The notes beneath the pieces were generated by a model. The model made no database searches and had not been told where the DNA came from. It saw only the letters and a list, made by a program, of their open reading frames with translations. Made by a program: the position numbers and the translations under genes. A DNA stretch of 64,000 nucleotides from Bin34 sp963422415. GTDB taxonomy: Bacteria; Chloroflexota; Anaerolineae; Caldilineales; Caldilineaceae. Below are positions 1 to 8,414 of the stretch, one piece after another. Every line of letters begins with the position of its first letter. Within the stretch, counting starts at the first letter, position 1. The stretch is from NCBI GenBank assembly GCA_963422415.1, contig OY729430.1, positions 806,001 through 870,000 of the forward strand. Reading direction: 5' to 3'.

Positions 1-238
1 AGGGCACAGGCAGGATGCTCAGGTTGTCTATACGCACCGACCCGGTGGTCATTTCGCCGCTGAAGGCGTGGGAGGGGGTGAAGCGCGCGACGCGCACCCA
101 GCGGGTATGGTACTTGGCCCACAGCAGACTCAGACCCCAGACCCCTCCCGTCACGTAGATCAGGTAGTACACCCAGTCCAGACGCAGGAGGATGGCAATT
201 ACCAGAAAGGCAATCAGCCAGATGGTGTAGTCACGCAT
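1..238 (-). CDS. DUF58-family membrane protein, N-terminal fragment
   Basis: Partial gene running off the left edge; the ATG is at 236-238 on the minus strand, 46 bases after the MoxR stop. The visible 79 residues start MRDYTIWLIAFLVIAILL, then a short basic loop and a second hydrophobic segment (VYYLIYVTGGVWGLSLLW), followed by the soluble stretch leading to MTTGSVRIDN. Two N-terminal membrane helices followed by a beta-rich domain is the usual start of DUF58 proteins, which almost always follow a MoxR ATPase in the same operon. The family is linked to metalloprotein or envelope-protein maturation, but the biochemical role is not settled. The DUF58 core itself is outside the window, so the assignment rests on context and topology. 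Confidence 0.7.
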   Translation of the reverse strand, partial: MRDYTIWLIAFLVIAILLRLDWVYYLIYVTGGVWGLSLLWAKYHTRWVRVARFTPSHAFSGEMTTGSVRIDNLSILPVP

Positions 239-283
239 GAAGGGACATCCGGGGGTGGCATGGCGGGGACGGACCTCATGGCG

Positions 284-1243
284 TTACACCGTCGCCTCGT
301 GCGGCAGTTCCAGATCCAAGGGCGTCGAGTCGAGAATCTCGCTGACCACCTGCTCGGCCGTGCGCCCCCGCAAGGCGCTGTCCGCCTTCATGATGCAGCG
401 ATGCGGCAGGACATAGGGGATCAGCTCCTGGATATCGTCCGGTTGGACATGGTCGCGGCCCTGCACCGCCGCCTTGGCCTGCGCTCCCCGGTACAGGGAC
501 AGCGTGCTGCGTGGACTGGCGCCCAGCTCCAGTTCGCCGTGATGGCGGGTGGCATGCACCAGACCCACGATATAGCGCTTGAGGCTCTCCTCCACATGCA
601 CGTTCCAGACCATCCGGCCCAGTTCCGGCAGGCGGGAGCCGTCCACGGCGCTGGTCAGGGTTTCGATCGGGTGCCGCTTGCCCAGATTCTCCATCATGGT
701 CAGCTCATGGTCGAAGTCCAGATAGCCCAGCTGGAACTTGAAGAGGAACCGGTCCAGCTGCGCCTCGGGCAGCGGAAACGTGCCTTCGTACTCGATGGGG
801 TTCTGGGTCGCCAACACCATAAAGGGACGACTTAGGGCGCGCGTGACGCCCTCGACCGTGATCTGGCTCTCGCCCATGCACTCCAGCAAGGCGGCCTGCG
901 CCCTGGGGGTGGCCCTGTTGATCTCGTCCGCCAGCAGGATCTGCGTGAAGGCGGGACCTTCGATGAACTGGAAGGAACGGGTTTCCTGATTGAAGATCGA
1001 GACGCCGGTGATGTCGCTGGGCAGCAGGTCGGGTGTGCACTGCAGGCGGCGGAAGTCGATGTTCAGGGCGATGGCCAGGGAGCGGGCCAGCATCGTCTTG
1101 CCGACTCCGGGCACATCCTCCAGCAACACATGCCCTTCGTAAAGCAACGCGATCACAAGCAGCTCCACGGCTTTGTCGTTGCCGACAATCACTTGGCCGA
1201 CGGTTCTCTTGACCTCGTCGGCAAATTCCTTCACCTGTTCCAT
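284..1243 (-). CDS. moxR: MoxR-family AAA+ ATPase
   Basis: A 319-residue AAA+ ATPase of the MoxR type, thought to act as a chaperone that helps metal-cofactor insertion or assembly of enzyme complexes together with DUF58/VWA partners. The Walker A motif PGVGKT is at residues 45-50, Walker B ILLADEINR at 102-110, and the sensor-1 segment LATQNPIEYEG at about 144-154, all typical of MoxR. Length matches the family (about 310-330). It is followed 46 bases later by a DUF58-like gene, the standard MoxR operon order. The start codon at 1241-1243 gives the usual N-terminus of about 40 residues before Walker A. Which client it serves cannot be told from the window; a molybdenum hydroxylase lies far away at 61-64 kb. 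Confidence 0.93.
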   Translation of the reverse strand: MEQVKEFADEVKRTVGQVIVGNDKAVELLVIALLYEGHVLLEDVPGVGKTMLARSLAIALNIDFRRLQCTPDLLPSDITGVSIFNQETRSFQFIEGPAFTQILLADEINRATPRAQAALLECMGESQITVEGVTRALSRPFMVLATQNPIEYEGTFPLPEAQLDRFLFKFQLGYLDFDHELTMMENLGKRHPIETLTSAVDGSRLPELGRMVWNVHVEESLKRYIVGLVHATRHHGELELGASPRSTLSLYRGAQAKAAVQGRDHVQPDDIQELIPYVLPHRCIMKADSALRGRTAEQVVSEILDSTPLDLELPHEATV

Positions 1244-1935
1244 GAACGCTTCCTTTGCTTGCGTGCCGGCGGGGGCGGGATGTCAAGAACCGAGCCAAGC
1301 TGGCCCGGCGGGGAGTCGGACTGCACGATTCGGTCTCATGTCGGCTCTCTTGGTTCCGTGGCCCGAGGCGCGTTCGCCTGAACCACGTATCCCAGGTTCA
1401 ATCCCTGGAGAGGATGCCGCCGCGACAAATTGTGCCATGATTCCCTGCCATACCCTGATCCTGGAATGCAGGTTGACATGCTCGCCGGCGTGGATTTCCC
1501 GGTATCCTGTCCCTGTAGCGATCGGGGCCTTTGGGGAGCGTGAACTCCGGTCTGCACAGGAGTTGTGACGATCGACAGCGTGCAAGGTGGAGTCCCGCGC
1601 CTGCGCATTGCCGGTGATTCGGAATGACATGCTGTGCCGACACTCTGGTGCAGGGATCCCTGCGCCCTAGACAGAGGCGGGCCATTCCTCTCCTCTGATC
1701 CCACATGGAACCGAGAATACGCATCTGTCAATGGCAGGACGGCGGCTCAATCCGTTTCGGACAGGTGTACAATGCGAGGCACGGTTTGACGTTGACCTTG
1801 ACCTGAGTGAACGGATATCCCCGGTTTGGCCTGCATCGCCCCTTCTGCAGTGTATCCTCTCCTTAGTCGCGGACCGTTCCCAGCAGACCGCACTGTACGG
1901 TTGAGTCTCCGAATAGCGTCTCGAACCCAAGCCCC
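1244..1935. other. Intergenic region, no gene recognised
   Basis: A 690-base gap between divergent moxR and the YccF-domain gene. Open frames here are short and have no recognisable protein features. A sequence resembling a tRNA T-arm (5-bp stem with loop TTCAATC, 1392-1408) is present, but no cloverleaf can be built around it. Promoters for the two flanking genes probably lie here, but I see no convincing -35/-10 pair. Confidence 0.5.
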
Positions 1936-2379
1936 ATGAGTCACAACGTCAACCCCAGCGCCATTGTCAATGCACCCCGGGCCATGGGCCCCGGTTGGTT
2001 GATCCGTCTTGTGTACTTCATATTCATTGGATCTTGGCTCAGCGGACTGTGCATTGTGGCATCCTACGTGTGCATGGTAACCATAGTGGGCATTCCGCTG
2101 GGAGTGGTCATGCTGAATCGATTGCCCTACCTGACCACGTTGCGATCCCGTTCCCTGGAAGTGCACGTATTGTCCAGGGAAACCATGGTGATTGACTTCC
2201 GGCACGGGGTGCCACAACGAAACTGGTGGGTGCGGGCGATCTGGTTTGTGTTGGTCGGGTGGTGGCTGACAGCCGCTTTTCTGGCGCTGGCCTGGATCGG
2301 AACGGTGTTGACTTTCGGCTGGGGCGCGCTTTTTCTCTACAATCCTGTCCCTGCCCTGCTCACCTTGCATCGCAACTAG
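1936..2379 (+). CDS. YccF/DUF307-type inner membrane protein
   Basis: A 147-residue protein with two hydrophobic modules. Each has the YccF-domain pattern: an aromatic-rich helix ending in G-W/S-W-L, followed by a helix ending in a GIPLG or FGWG turn. Examples are IGSWLSGLCIVASYVCMVTI-VGIPLG in the first half and IWFVLVGWWLTAAFL in the second. YccF-domain proteins are small integral membrane proteins of unknown function. The ATG at 1936 is taken; a second ATG at 1983 would shorten it by 16 residues without touching the domain. It stands alone, with no operon partner on its strand. Confidence 0.72.
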   Translation: MSHNVNPSAIVNAPRAMGPGWLIRLVYFIFIGSWLSGLCIVASYVCMVTIVGIPLGVVMLNRLPYLTTLRSRSLEVHVLSRETMVIDFRHGVPQRNWWVRAIWFVLVGWWLTAAFLALAWIGTVLTFGWGALFLYNPVPALLTLHRN

Positions 2380-2534
2380 AGACCCGACCGCCACTTGACA
2401 GGGAGCGACAATCGCCATTGCCTCGTGCCGTGGGGGGATCCACGGCGCCATGATGGAGGGCGGTGGTTCCCGTCCCCCGTGCAGACGCGACCGGCCCGAT
2501 GGCAGAGGTCCTCCGCGGTCACGACCGGTCGCGC

Positions 2535-3935
2535 CTATACCCGCACGATGGGGAAGTGTATGGCTTCCGCGAAGGCTTCCAAGGCCGGGCCGTGATCACC
2601 CACGCCCAAGGCGATGTGATGGGAGGGGCCCTGTTGGCACCAGGCATCGATGAACTCGTGCAAAGGCCTCGCGATTTGCACTCGGGCGTTGGGATTGCCG
2701 ATGTTCAGAATGGCGCCCGGTATGATTTCCCCGATCGTGTAGAGGAGCTTGAAGGTGTCGCCCGCGCCGAACTGGGTCAGGTTGAGCAACGTGACCGGAC
2801 CCTCCGGCATGTCGAAGTCGATGCCCAGCCCGTGGCCCGACTTGCCGTGGTGCACATCCAGATGCATCAGCCGGGGCTTGCCCTGCGCCACGTTGATGTT
2901 GCTCGGGCCGTCGTGTCCCATGAGAATCGAGTTCTCGTCGAAGTCCATGGCGAAGAATTCGACGAACATGCCCCCACCACCCAGCAGGTCCAGAATCTTC
3001 ATGGCCATGGCGGTCTTGACATCGCCCTCAGTCACGCCGGGCCGCCCCAGCGCGGCCAGCCGCGACACCGCCAGTCCGGACTGGGCGCGCAACTGAGTCA
3101 TCAACTCCCTTTCACCCCACCAGTAGTAGCCAAAGGCCGCAATGTCGTACTTGTGGACAATGGTGTCGAACGCCACCGCCACCTGGGCCGAGAAACGCAT
3201 GTGCTCCCGGGTCACGGATCGATCGACCTCGTACATCGTGTGGAGCTGACGGAACATTTCCTCCATCTGGTCCGCGGTCACCTGTCGGAAGGCATTCTCG
3301 AACTCCTCGATCTCGGGCCGTACCAGCATGCGGCCCGTGGCGCGCAGCAGCCGGGTTTCGTCGATGGGCATGTCGCTCATGCCGGGGTAGACCTGTCCGA
3401 TCAGTCCCATGTGCATGTGGCGCAGGGCACGCGCCGCGGCCACTCCGGCGCAATCGGCCCGCAGCTCCCGCTGCAGCCGCACATCGTCGAAGGGACCGGT
3501 GCGCACCCGGAAGCGGCGTCCGGCATTGACCAGGGCGCCGGCCAGCTCCGGGACGCAGCAAACGCCTTCATGGTGCAGGTAATCGGTCGTGTCCGCCTGC
3601 GCATAGTCGTATGATCGGTCCTCGTGGGCATTGAGAATGCGGATCGGGACATCGAGGGTCTGCAAGGCAGGCAGCATGTCCATGCTGGGCGTGTAGCCAA
3701 GGGGGAAGACCAGCACCATGTCCACTTCTTCCTGTGCGAACAGGGTGCCGGCGGCCCGCGCTTTCTCGGGCATGTCCACCAATTCAGGCGCCACGATGTC
3801 GGCCATGGGCTCCAGCAGGGAGTGGAGCCTGCCGTACATGCTCAGCCCCATCTGCTTCAGGCGGGGAAATTGCTTCCAGTAATAGTGATGGCCCGTGGGC
3901 AGCAGGCCCAGGCGGGCCCGCGGGTACGGTCTCAT
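2535..3935 (-). CDS. L-fucose/L-arabinose isomerase-family sugar isomerase
   Basis: A 466-residue protein resembling the FucI/AraA fold. It has an N-terminal Rossmann-like part (RLGLLPTGHHYYWKQFP onward), a middle domain rich in acidic and histidine residues, and the C-terminal beta-barrel part (HDGPSNINVAQGKP, MHLDVHHGKSGHG) seen in L-fucose isomerase C-domains. Family members interconvert aldoses and ketoses using Mn2+; the substrate here is unknown. Length fits (AraA about 500, FucI about 590). It precedes, on the same strand, no other sugar gene within the operon, but a polysaccharide deacetylase (same strand, upstream) and a sulfatase (divergent) lie within 3 kb, which suggests use of a modified deoxysugar or glycan. 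Substrate is inference only. Confidence 0.78.
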   Translation of the reverse strand: MRPYPRARLGLLPTGHHYYWKQFPRLKQMGLSMYGRLHSLLEPMADIVAPELVDMPEKARAAGTLFAQEEVDMVLVFPLGYTPSMDMLPALQTLDVPIRILNAHEDRSYDYAQADTTDYLHHEGVCCVPELAGALVNAGRRFRVRTGPFDDVRLQRELRADCAGVAAARALRHMHMGLIGQVYPGMSDMPIDETRLLRATGRMLVRPEIEEFENAFRQVTADQMEEMFRQLHTMYEVDRSVTREHMRFSAQVAVAFDTIVHKYDIAAFGYYWWGERELMTQLRAQSGLAVSRLAALGRPGVTEGDVKTAMAMKILDLLGGGGMFVEFFAMDFDENSILMGHDGPSNINVAQGKPRLMHLDVHHGKSGHGLGIDFDMPEGPVTLLNLTQFGAGDTFKLLYTIGEIIPGAILNIGNPNARVQIARPLHEFIDAWCQQGPSHHIALGVGDHGPALEAFAEAIHFPIVRV

Positions 3936-4161
3936 GGGGTGGAACTCCTGGGTCTGTCACGCGTGAACTGCGGTATGCCGACGATCCGATCATCAGGGCG
4001 GCGCCCGCCTACGGCAGAAGAGCCGATCCATCGTCTTTCCGTGCCTCTGCGCTGGGCCATCAATCGAGATTCTACGGCTTGGATGGCTGCTTCAGGTCGT
4101 GTCGGACCGACTTCCCGGACGAAGTCGTGAAACGTCAAGGATCGTGCGGGAATGTGAATCC

Positions 4162-5052
4162 CTATACTGTACGCAACCGGCCCGTGGCCAAGGATCGGCA
4201 CCGGGCAATGTGGCGATAGAACTGGAGACAGGACACCGTGTCCATTGTCTGCTTGGCATGATCCAGCAACAGGGCAATCTGGAGGGCTTGGCGGTCGATG
4301 CGGTAGATGGACCAAGGATGGAACACCGGGAGATAATAGAGGAGTTTCTGCTGTGTGCAATGGTCGATGCCCGGCGCGTAGGCTTCATACACCCCGCGTG
4401 CATCACGAGGCATCGTGGCAGGGTGTCCCCAAGGCAGGATCGGCGGCCAATGGACGAGCCCCGGCTGTCCGGTCAGGATGTTGTCATGCCAAGCATGCGA
4501 GGGGGTTTCGAGAAGTTCGGAAAATCCTTCCTGAGCATACCAGAAAGGCAGGTTGAGTGGAGCGGGCATCGTGCCGTGGGGACCGGCTCCTACGCTGCGT
4601 ACATACCGGTAGCCGGCGTCCCACAGGATGGACAGGATACGAGGATGTCCTGCGAACCCGCAGGTATATCCGCCGGGCGCCGTCAGGCCGACCACCGGGC
4701 GCCCGAAGGTGTCCTCAATCAGTTTCTTGGCATCGACCAGCTCGTGGCGCAAGGCCGCGGCGTCGCCGCGCTGATCCAGTTCGATCAGGTTGGGGTGCGT
4801 AAAGGAGTGGCATTGGATCTCAAAGAGAGGATGGTCGAGCAGGCCGCGCAATTCCGGTCCGGCCAATTCCAGCATCTTGGCGACCAGAAAAAAGGTGGCC
4901 GGGACCTCCCGCTCTCGATGTGCATTGGCCACCGCCTGCACACCGGCCAGAAATTCGCGGATGCGGCTGGGGGAATAGTCAAACCCGCGCGCGGGATCCT
5001 CCCACCAGGGGTATACCGCTTCCGTGTCATAGGCCGCTACGTAGAAAGACAT
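4162..5052 (-). CDS. Polysaccharide deacetylase (NodB-like, carbohydrate esterase 4)
   Basis: A 296-residue protein with the NodB homology motifs. Motif 1 is AAYDTEA with Asp9 as likely base or metal ligand, motif 2 is HSFTHPN with the metal-binding His82 and His86, and motif 3 is APGGYTCG at about 125-132 (the usual RxPxG loop is changed to TAPGG). It has no signal peptide, so it is probably cytoplasmic and may act on a soluble saccharide or, like some CE4-fold enzymes, on an amide other than chitin. It lies 226 bases upstream of the isomerase gene on the same strand and is divergent from the sulfatase. The missing Arg of motif 3 makes the exact reaction uncertain. Confidence 0.85.
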   Translation of the reverse strand: MSFYVAAYDTEAVYPWWEDPARGFDYSPSRIREFLAGVQAVANAHREREVPATFFLVAKMLELAGPELRGLLDHPLFEIQCHSFTHPNLIELDQRGDAAALRHELVDAKKLIEDTFGRPVVGLTAPGGYTCGFAGHPRILSILWDAGYRYVRSVGAGPHGTMPAPLNLPFWYAQEGFSELLETPSHAWHDNILTGQPGLVHWPPILPWGHPATMPRDARGVYEAYAPGIDHCTQQKLLYYLPVFHPWSIYRIDRQALQIALLLDHAKQTMDTVSCLQFYRHIARCRSLATGRLRTV

Positions 5053-5379
5053 GGTTTCGGTTTGTGATTCGCGTCCTGATCAAGCTTGGCTCGGACATCG
5101 GGGCGCGCCATGGCGGCAGCTCCGGATCCTGTCCGAATCGTACAGGCAGATGACGGCAGGACCAAGGCCGGGATGCGGGCCATCCCCGCTCCATCACGTT
5201 TTGCCAGGTCAATCCCGATCGTGTCGGCCATGATAGAGTGGTTCGGAAAATTCCCGCGGGAGAATCGAGAGACGGTCTGTGTGCATATGGCTCTGGGCCT
5301 GTAGTTCGCTGGCATTCTAGGCTTTAGGCGTAATCAAGGTATCCAGCCGATTCTGCCCCCATTGTCAGGCAGGAGTCTC
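5053..5379. promoter_or_regulatory. Divergent intergenic region
   Basis: This 327-base stretch separates the divergent deacetylase and sulfatase genes and should hold both promoters. A 10-bp palindrome TCCCGCGGGA sits near 5255-5265 inside AT-rich flanks and could be an operator. AGGAG at 5371-5375 is the sulfatase ribosome-binding site. No firm promoter hexamers were identified. Confidence 0.35.
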
Positions 5380-6756
5380 ATGTCAGCCAAACCCAATCTG
5401 CTGCTCGTGTTGGATGATCAGCATCGTTTCGATTTTCTGGGACTTGAGTGGTCGTGCGTCGCTACGCCGCACTTGGATGCATTGGCGGCCCAAGGTACGC
5501 GCTTTACCCATTGCTGCGTCAACGCGCCGGTGTGTGCGCCTTCGCGGATTTCGTTGGCCACAGGTCTGCATCCATGGCGGCTGGGGGGCTTGGACAACCA
5601 CTGCTATCTCCCGCGGCATATTCCCACCTACTATCAGCGTCTGCGCGCGCAGGGCTATGCGGTGGCGTCCGCAGGCAAGCTGGATCTGGCCAAGCCTGCA
5701 CCGTACAACGGGCTCCATGGCAGACGGCCCTGCAACTTCCAATGGGGATTCACGGATCCCTTGGAAATAGAGGGCAAGATGCATGCGGGGCGTGTCACTC
5801 GGCCGGCGGGGCCCTATGGCTTTCACCTTGCGGAACAGGGACTGTTTGCCCGGTTCCGGGAGGACTATGCGCGTCGCAGCCAAGGAGGCTGGATTCAGGG
5901 TGTATCCCATGATTCGGTCTTGCCGGAAGAGGCACATTCCGACAGCTGGATCGGCCAGCGGGCCCTGTCATGGTTGGAGAACGTGGCCACGGAGGATCCT
6001 TGGCATCTCTTCGTGTCGTTTGTCGGTCCGCACGATCCCTTCGATCCTCCCACCCACTGGGCCGAGCGCTTCCGCCACAGCCCGATGCCGGCTCCGATTG
6101 CAGGCGACCCGCAAGACAAGCCTATCTGGGTGCAGCGCCGCCGGTATGCCATGACCGCGGCGGAGATCGAGCATACGCGCCGACAGTATACGGCCAACAT
6201 CGCCCTGATCGATCACTGGATAGGCCGGATGAGAGCCATGCTGGAGGCGCGCGGCATGGCAGACAACACCTATGTCGTGTTCGCGTCGGACCATGGAGAA
6301 ATGCTGGGGGATCACCAACTCTATACCAAAGGCGTGGCTTATGAAGGGGCCTTGCGTGTGCCCTTGATTTTGGCCGGCCCCCATATTCCCGCTGGTGGTG
6401 TCAACCATACGCTGGTGGAATTGGCGGATGTCAATCCCACCCTCTGCGAAATGGCGGGCGTACCCTATACCGCCAGTGAACTGGAGACGCTGGACGCGCG
6501 TTCCATCATGCCCAGCGTGATGGACACCTCTCGTACACATCGTTCCAATGTCATGGCCCAGCTCCGGAATTTTGCGGCCCTACGCACCGAGGCCCACAAG
6601 CTGATTGACAATTACAACGATCGCACGGAGCTGTACGATTTGGTGCAGGATCCGGGAGAATGCCACAACCTCGCGGAGGAGAACCCGCAACTGGTGGCCG
6701 ATCTGAAAGATCGGATGCAGGCTCGCAGAGTGGAAGGCGCCTGGCATCGCTGGTGA
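5380..6756 (+). CDS. Type I (formylglycine) sulfatase
   Basis: A 458-residue sulfatase that hydrolyses a sulfate ester. The sequence has the N-terminal metal site LVLDDQHRFD (Asp12, Asp13) and the formylglycine signature CAPSR at 52-56, in which Cys52 is converted to formylglycine. It also has the second metal site FASDHGEMLGDH and the C-terminal DLVQDPGECHNLA segment typical of the alkaline-phosphatase superfamily sulfatases. The ATG at 5380 is preferred because AGGAG lies 5-9 bases upstream; a TTG start at 5362 is also open. There is no signal peptide, so it is likely cytoplasmic, acting on an imported small sulfated sugar or choline-type ester. A formylglycine-generating enzyme is not encoded in the window. 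Confidence 0.92.
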   Translation: MSAKPNLLLVLDDQHRFDFLGLEWSCVATPHLDALAAQGTRFTHCCVNAPVCAPSRISLATGLHPWRLGGLDNHCYLPRHIPTYYQRLRAQGYAVASAGKLDLAKPAPYNGLHGRRPCNFQWGFTDPLEIEGKMHAGRVTRPAGPYGFHLAEQGLFARFREDYARRSQGGWIQGVSHDSVLPEEAHSDSWIGQRALSWLENVATEDPWHLFVSFVGPHDPFDPPTHWAERFRHSPMPAPIAGDPQDKPIWVQRRRYAMTAAEIEHTRRQYTANIALIDHWIGRMRAMLEARGMADNTYVVFASDHGEMLGDHQLYTKGVAYEGALRVPLILAGPHIPAGGVNHTLVELADVNPTLCEMAGVPYTASELETLDARSIMPSVMDTSRTHRSNVMAQLRNFAALRTEAHKLIDNYNDRTELYDLVQDPGECHNLAEENPQLVADLKDRMQARRVEGAWHRW

Positions 6757-6873
6757 TGTCAGACTGGTGTGGGGTCAACTAGGGATCGGCTGCAGCGGGT
6801 TCAAGGGCGCCGCCAAGACCGGTCCGTTGTGCTCAACCTGTGTAGGCAGACCGGCCCCGCGCGGGCGCGACAA

Positions 6874-7707
6874 TCACTGCAGATCGGGACCAGGGATCCG
6901 ATTCCACGACACGGGTGTCGCCTTTCCTGCATAGGTGGGAATCAGGTCCTTGATCTTGGCTTGCGCGGATGCGGGCCATGCACGGACGCTGTTCATGGAC
7001 TGGGCCATGTAGGCCTTGAGAGGATCGGAATATCGCTCAAACGGATGAAACCAAAGAGTGACGACCGTGCGCCATGAGTCTGAATCGTTGGCGTAGGCGC
7101 CGTGCAACAGGCGCGCATCCCCTATCACCAAATCGCCCGCCCTCACGGGCACGGCCTCGTCTTCCGGGATGGGCTGAAAGGCGGGATGGGTGGGATCCGT
7201 GGCACGGCTGATTTCTTCCGCATGGGCTTCCGGCGCTGTGTCGTGCATGGGATGTCGGCGTCGGTGGGAGCCGCTTAGGACTCGCAGGCAGCCATTGGTG
7301 GGGGACGTGTCTACCAGATAGTACATGAGAAAAATCTGCAGCGTGGGCGCGGTGTAACTGACCCGGTCGTCCCAGCCTCCCCAATCCTGATGCCAGAAGA
7401 GCGGTGGAGAATGGGGCGGCTTGCTGATGACATAGCCTGAGGTGAATCGCGGATCCGCAATGCCCAGGTTGGCCAGTGTGGCGAGAGCTGGCGGCCAGTC
7501 CACCAAGGCCGCGAAGAAGGGATCGTCAAAGATACTGATCATGCTGCCCGTGGACTTGCGGGCCGCAAAGTGTGCCGCTGATTGGGTGCCGATCAGTCTT
7601 GCCGTCGTATCTCGGACCTGTTGCAGTATGGGAGTGGACAGCACGCCGGGAATGGTGACAAAGCCCTTCTCTTCCAGCTGCCACCTAGGATTGGGTGTGC
7701 GCATCAT
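6874..7707 (-). CDS. Phytanoyl-CoA dioxygenase (PhyH)-family Fe(II)/2-oxoglutarate oxygenase
   Basis: A 277-residue member of the PhyH family, oxygenases that hydroxylate small molecules using Fe(II) and 2-oxoglutarate. The metal facial triad is visible as His106 and Asp108 in FWHQDWG and the distal His202 in ARLLHGAYAN. Arg213 (SWRTVV), eleven residues later, is well placed to hold the 2-oxoglutarate carboxylate. Length is normal for the family. It lies between the sulfatase (convergent, 117 bases away) and the PII gene. PhyH paralogues are often expanded in host-associated and marine bacteria, but the substrate cannot be predicted. Confidence 0.88.
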   Translation of the reverse strand: MMRTPNPRWQLEEKGFVTIPGVLSTPILQQVRDTTARLIGTQSAAHFAARKSTGSMISIFDDPFFAALVDWPPALATLANLGIADPRFTSGYVISKPPHSPPLFWHQDWGGWDDRVSYTAPTLQIFLMYYLVDTSPTNGCLRVLSGSHRRRHPMHDTAPEAHAEEISRATDPTHPAFQPIPEDEAVPVRAGDLVIGDARLLHGAYANDSDSWRTVVTLWFHPFERYSDPLKAYMAQSMNSVRAWPASAQAKIKDLIPTYAGKATPVSWNRIPGPDLQ

Positions 7708-8005
7708 GATCCATGACGCATGTCCGATGCATCGTCGTTACGCAAGGTGATTCGTTCCATGGTGCCGCGATCTCCACTGCCGCTCGTCCCGCCGTGTCAA
7801 TGGCATCCCGCATGTCTTCGGTGGATACGCGGGTATCTCTGTCGGACGGAACAGAACCAAGAAGCCCCGTTCCTGCGCACCTGCCGGGCCAAGGCTCTGT
7901 CCCGACATGCAGTCGCTGGCCGCGGCTGCAAGAGGGCGGTCTGGGCGGAGGGACTGCGACTGCGCACAGGCTTGGTTCCTCCGCCTGGCACCAGAGCGGG
8001 CCAGC

Positions 8006-8347
8006 CTAAATGGCCTCGTCGTCCACTTCACCCGTGCGAATGCGAATGGCCCCTTCCACCGGCAATACGAAGATCTTGCCGTCGCCCACATTGCCGGTGG
8101 CGGCCGCGATGCGAATGACTTCGCATGCACGTTCGGCCCGATCGGCGACCACAAACACTTCGATCTTCAGGCGTTGCAGCATGTCGGTCTCCACGCCAAT
8201 GGAACCGCGGCCGCTGAGCACCCTCGTCCGTTGCTGGCCGTGCCCCGTCACTTGGGATGCGGTCAAGCCACGGATGCCAGCGTCATGCAAGGCGCTCTTG
8301 ACATCTTCCAGCTTTTCCGGTCGAATTATGGCTTCAATTTTCTTCAC
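8006..8347 (-). CDS. glnK: PII nitrogen regulatory protein (GlnB/GlnK family) with altered T-loop
   Basis: A 113-residue PII signal protein. It starts MKKIEAIIRPEKLEDVK, and the ATP/2-oxoglutarate-binding B- and C-loop segments (ATGNVGDGKIFVLPVE, IRIRTGE) are intact. PII trimers sense 2-oxoglutarate and ADP/ATP; GlnK-type members bind and block the Amt channel. It lies 67 bases downstream of the amt gene on the same strand, supporting that job. The T-loop reads GHGQQRTRVLSGRGSIGVET, where the usual RGAEY with uridylylated Tyr51 is absent, so control by GlnD-type uridylylation is not expected. Phosphorylation of the serines in SGRGS would be an alternative, but that is speculation. Confidence 0.93.
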   Translation of the reverse strand: MKKIEAIIRPEKLEDVKSALHDAGIRGLTASQVTGHGQQRTRVLSGRGSIGVETDMLQRLKIEVFVVADRAERACEVIRIAAATGNVGDGKIFVLPVEGAIRIRTGEVDDEAI

Positions 8348-8414
8348 AGCATTCCCACACCTTTAGAGCCGATAGGCCAAGAGTGGCAAAAGCGACTCCA
8401 GTCTGGAGTATATT

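Noticed and set aside
1340..1416. tRNA-like sequence with a textbook T-arm (CCAGG-TTCAATC-CCTGG)
   Set aside because: The acceptor stem pairs poorly (a C-A mismatch, G-T pairs), no proper D-arm or anticodon loop with T33 can be drawn, and no CCA follows. Probably chance or a decayed tRNA.
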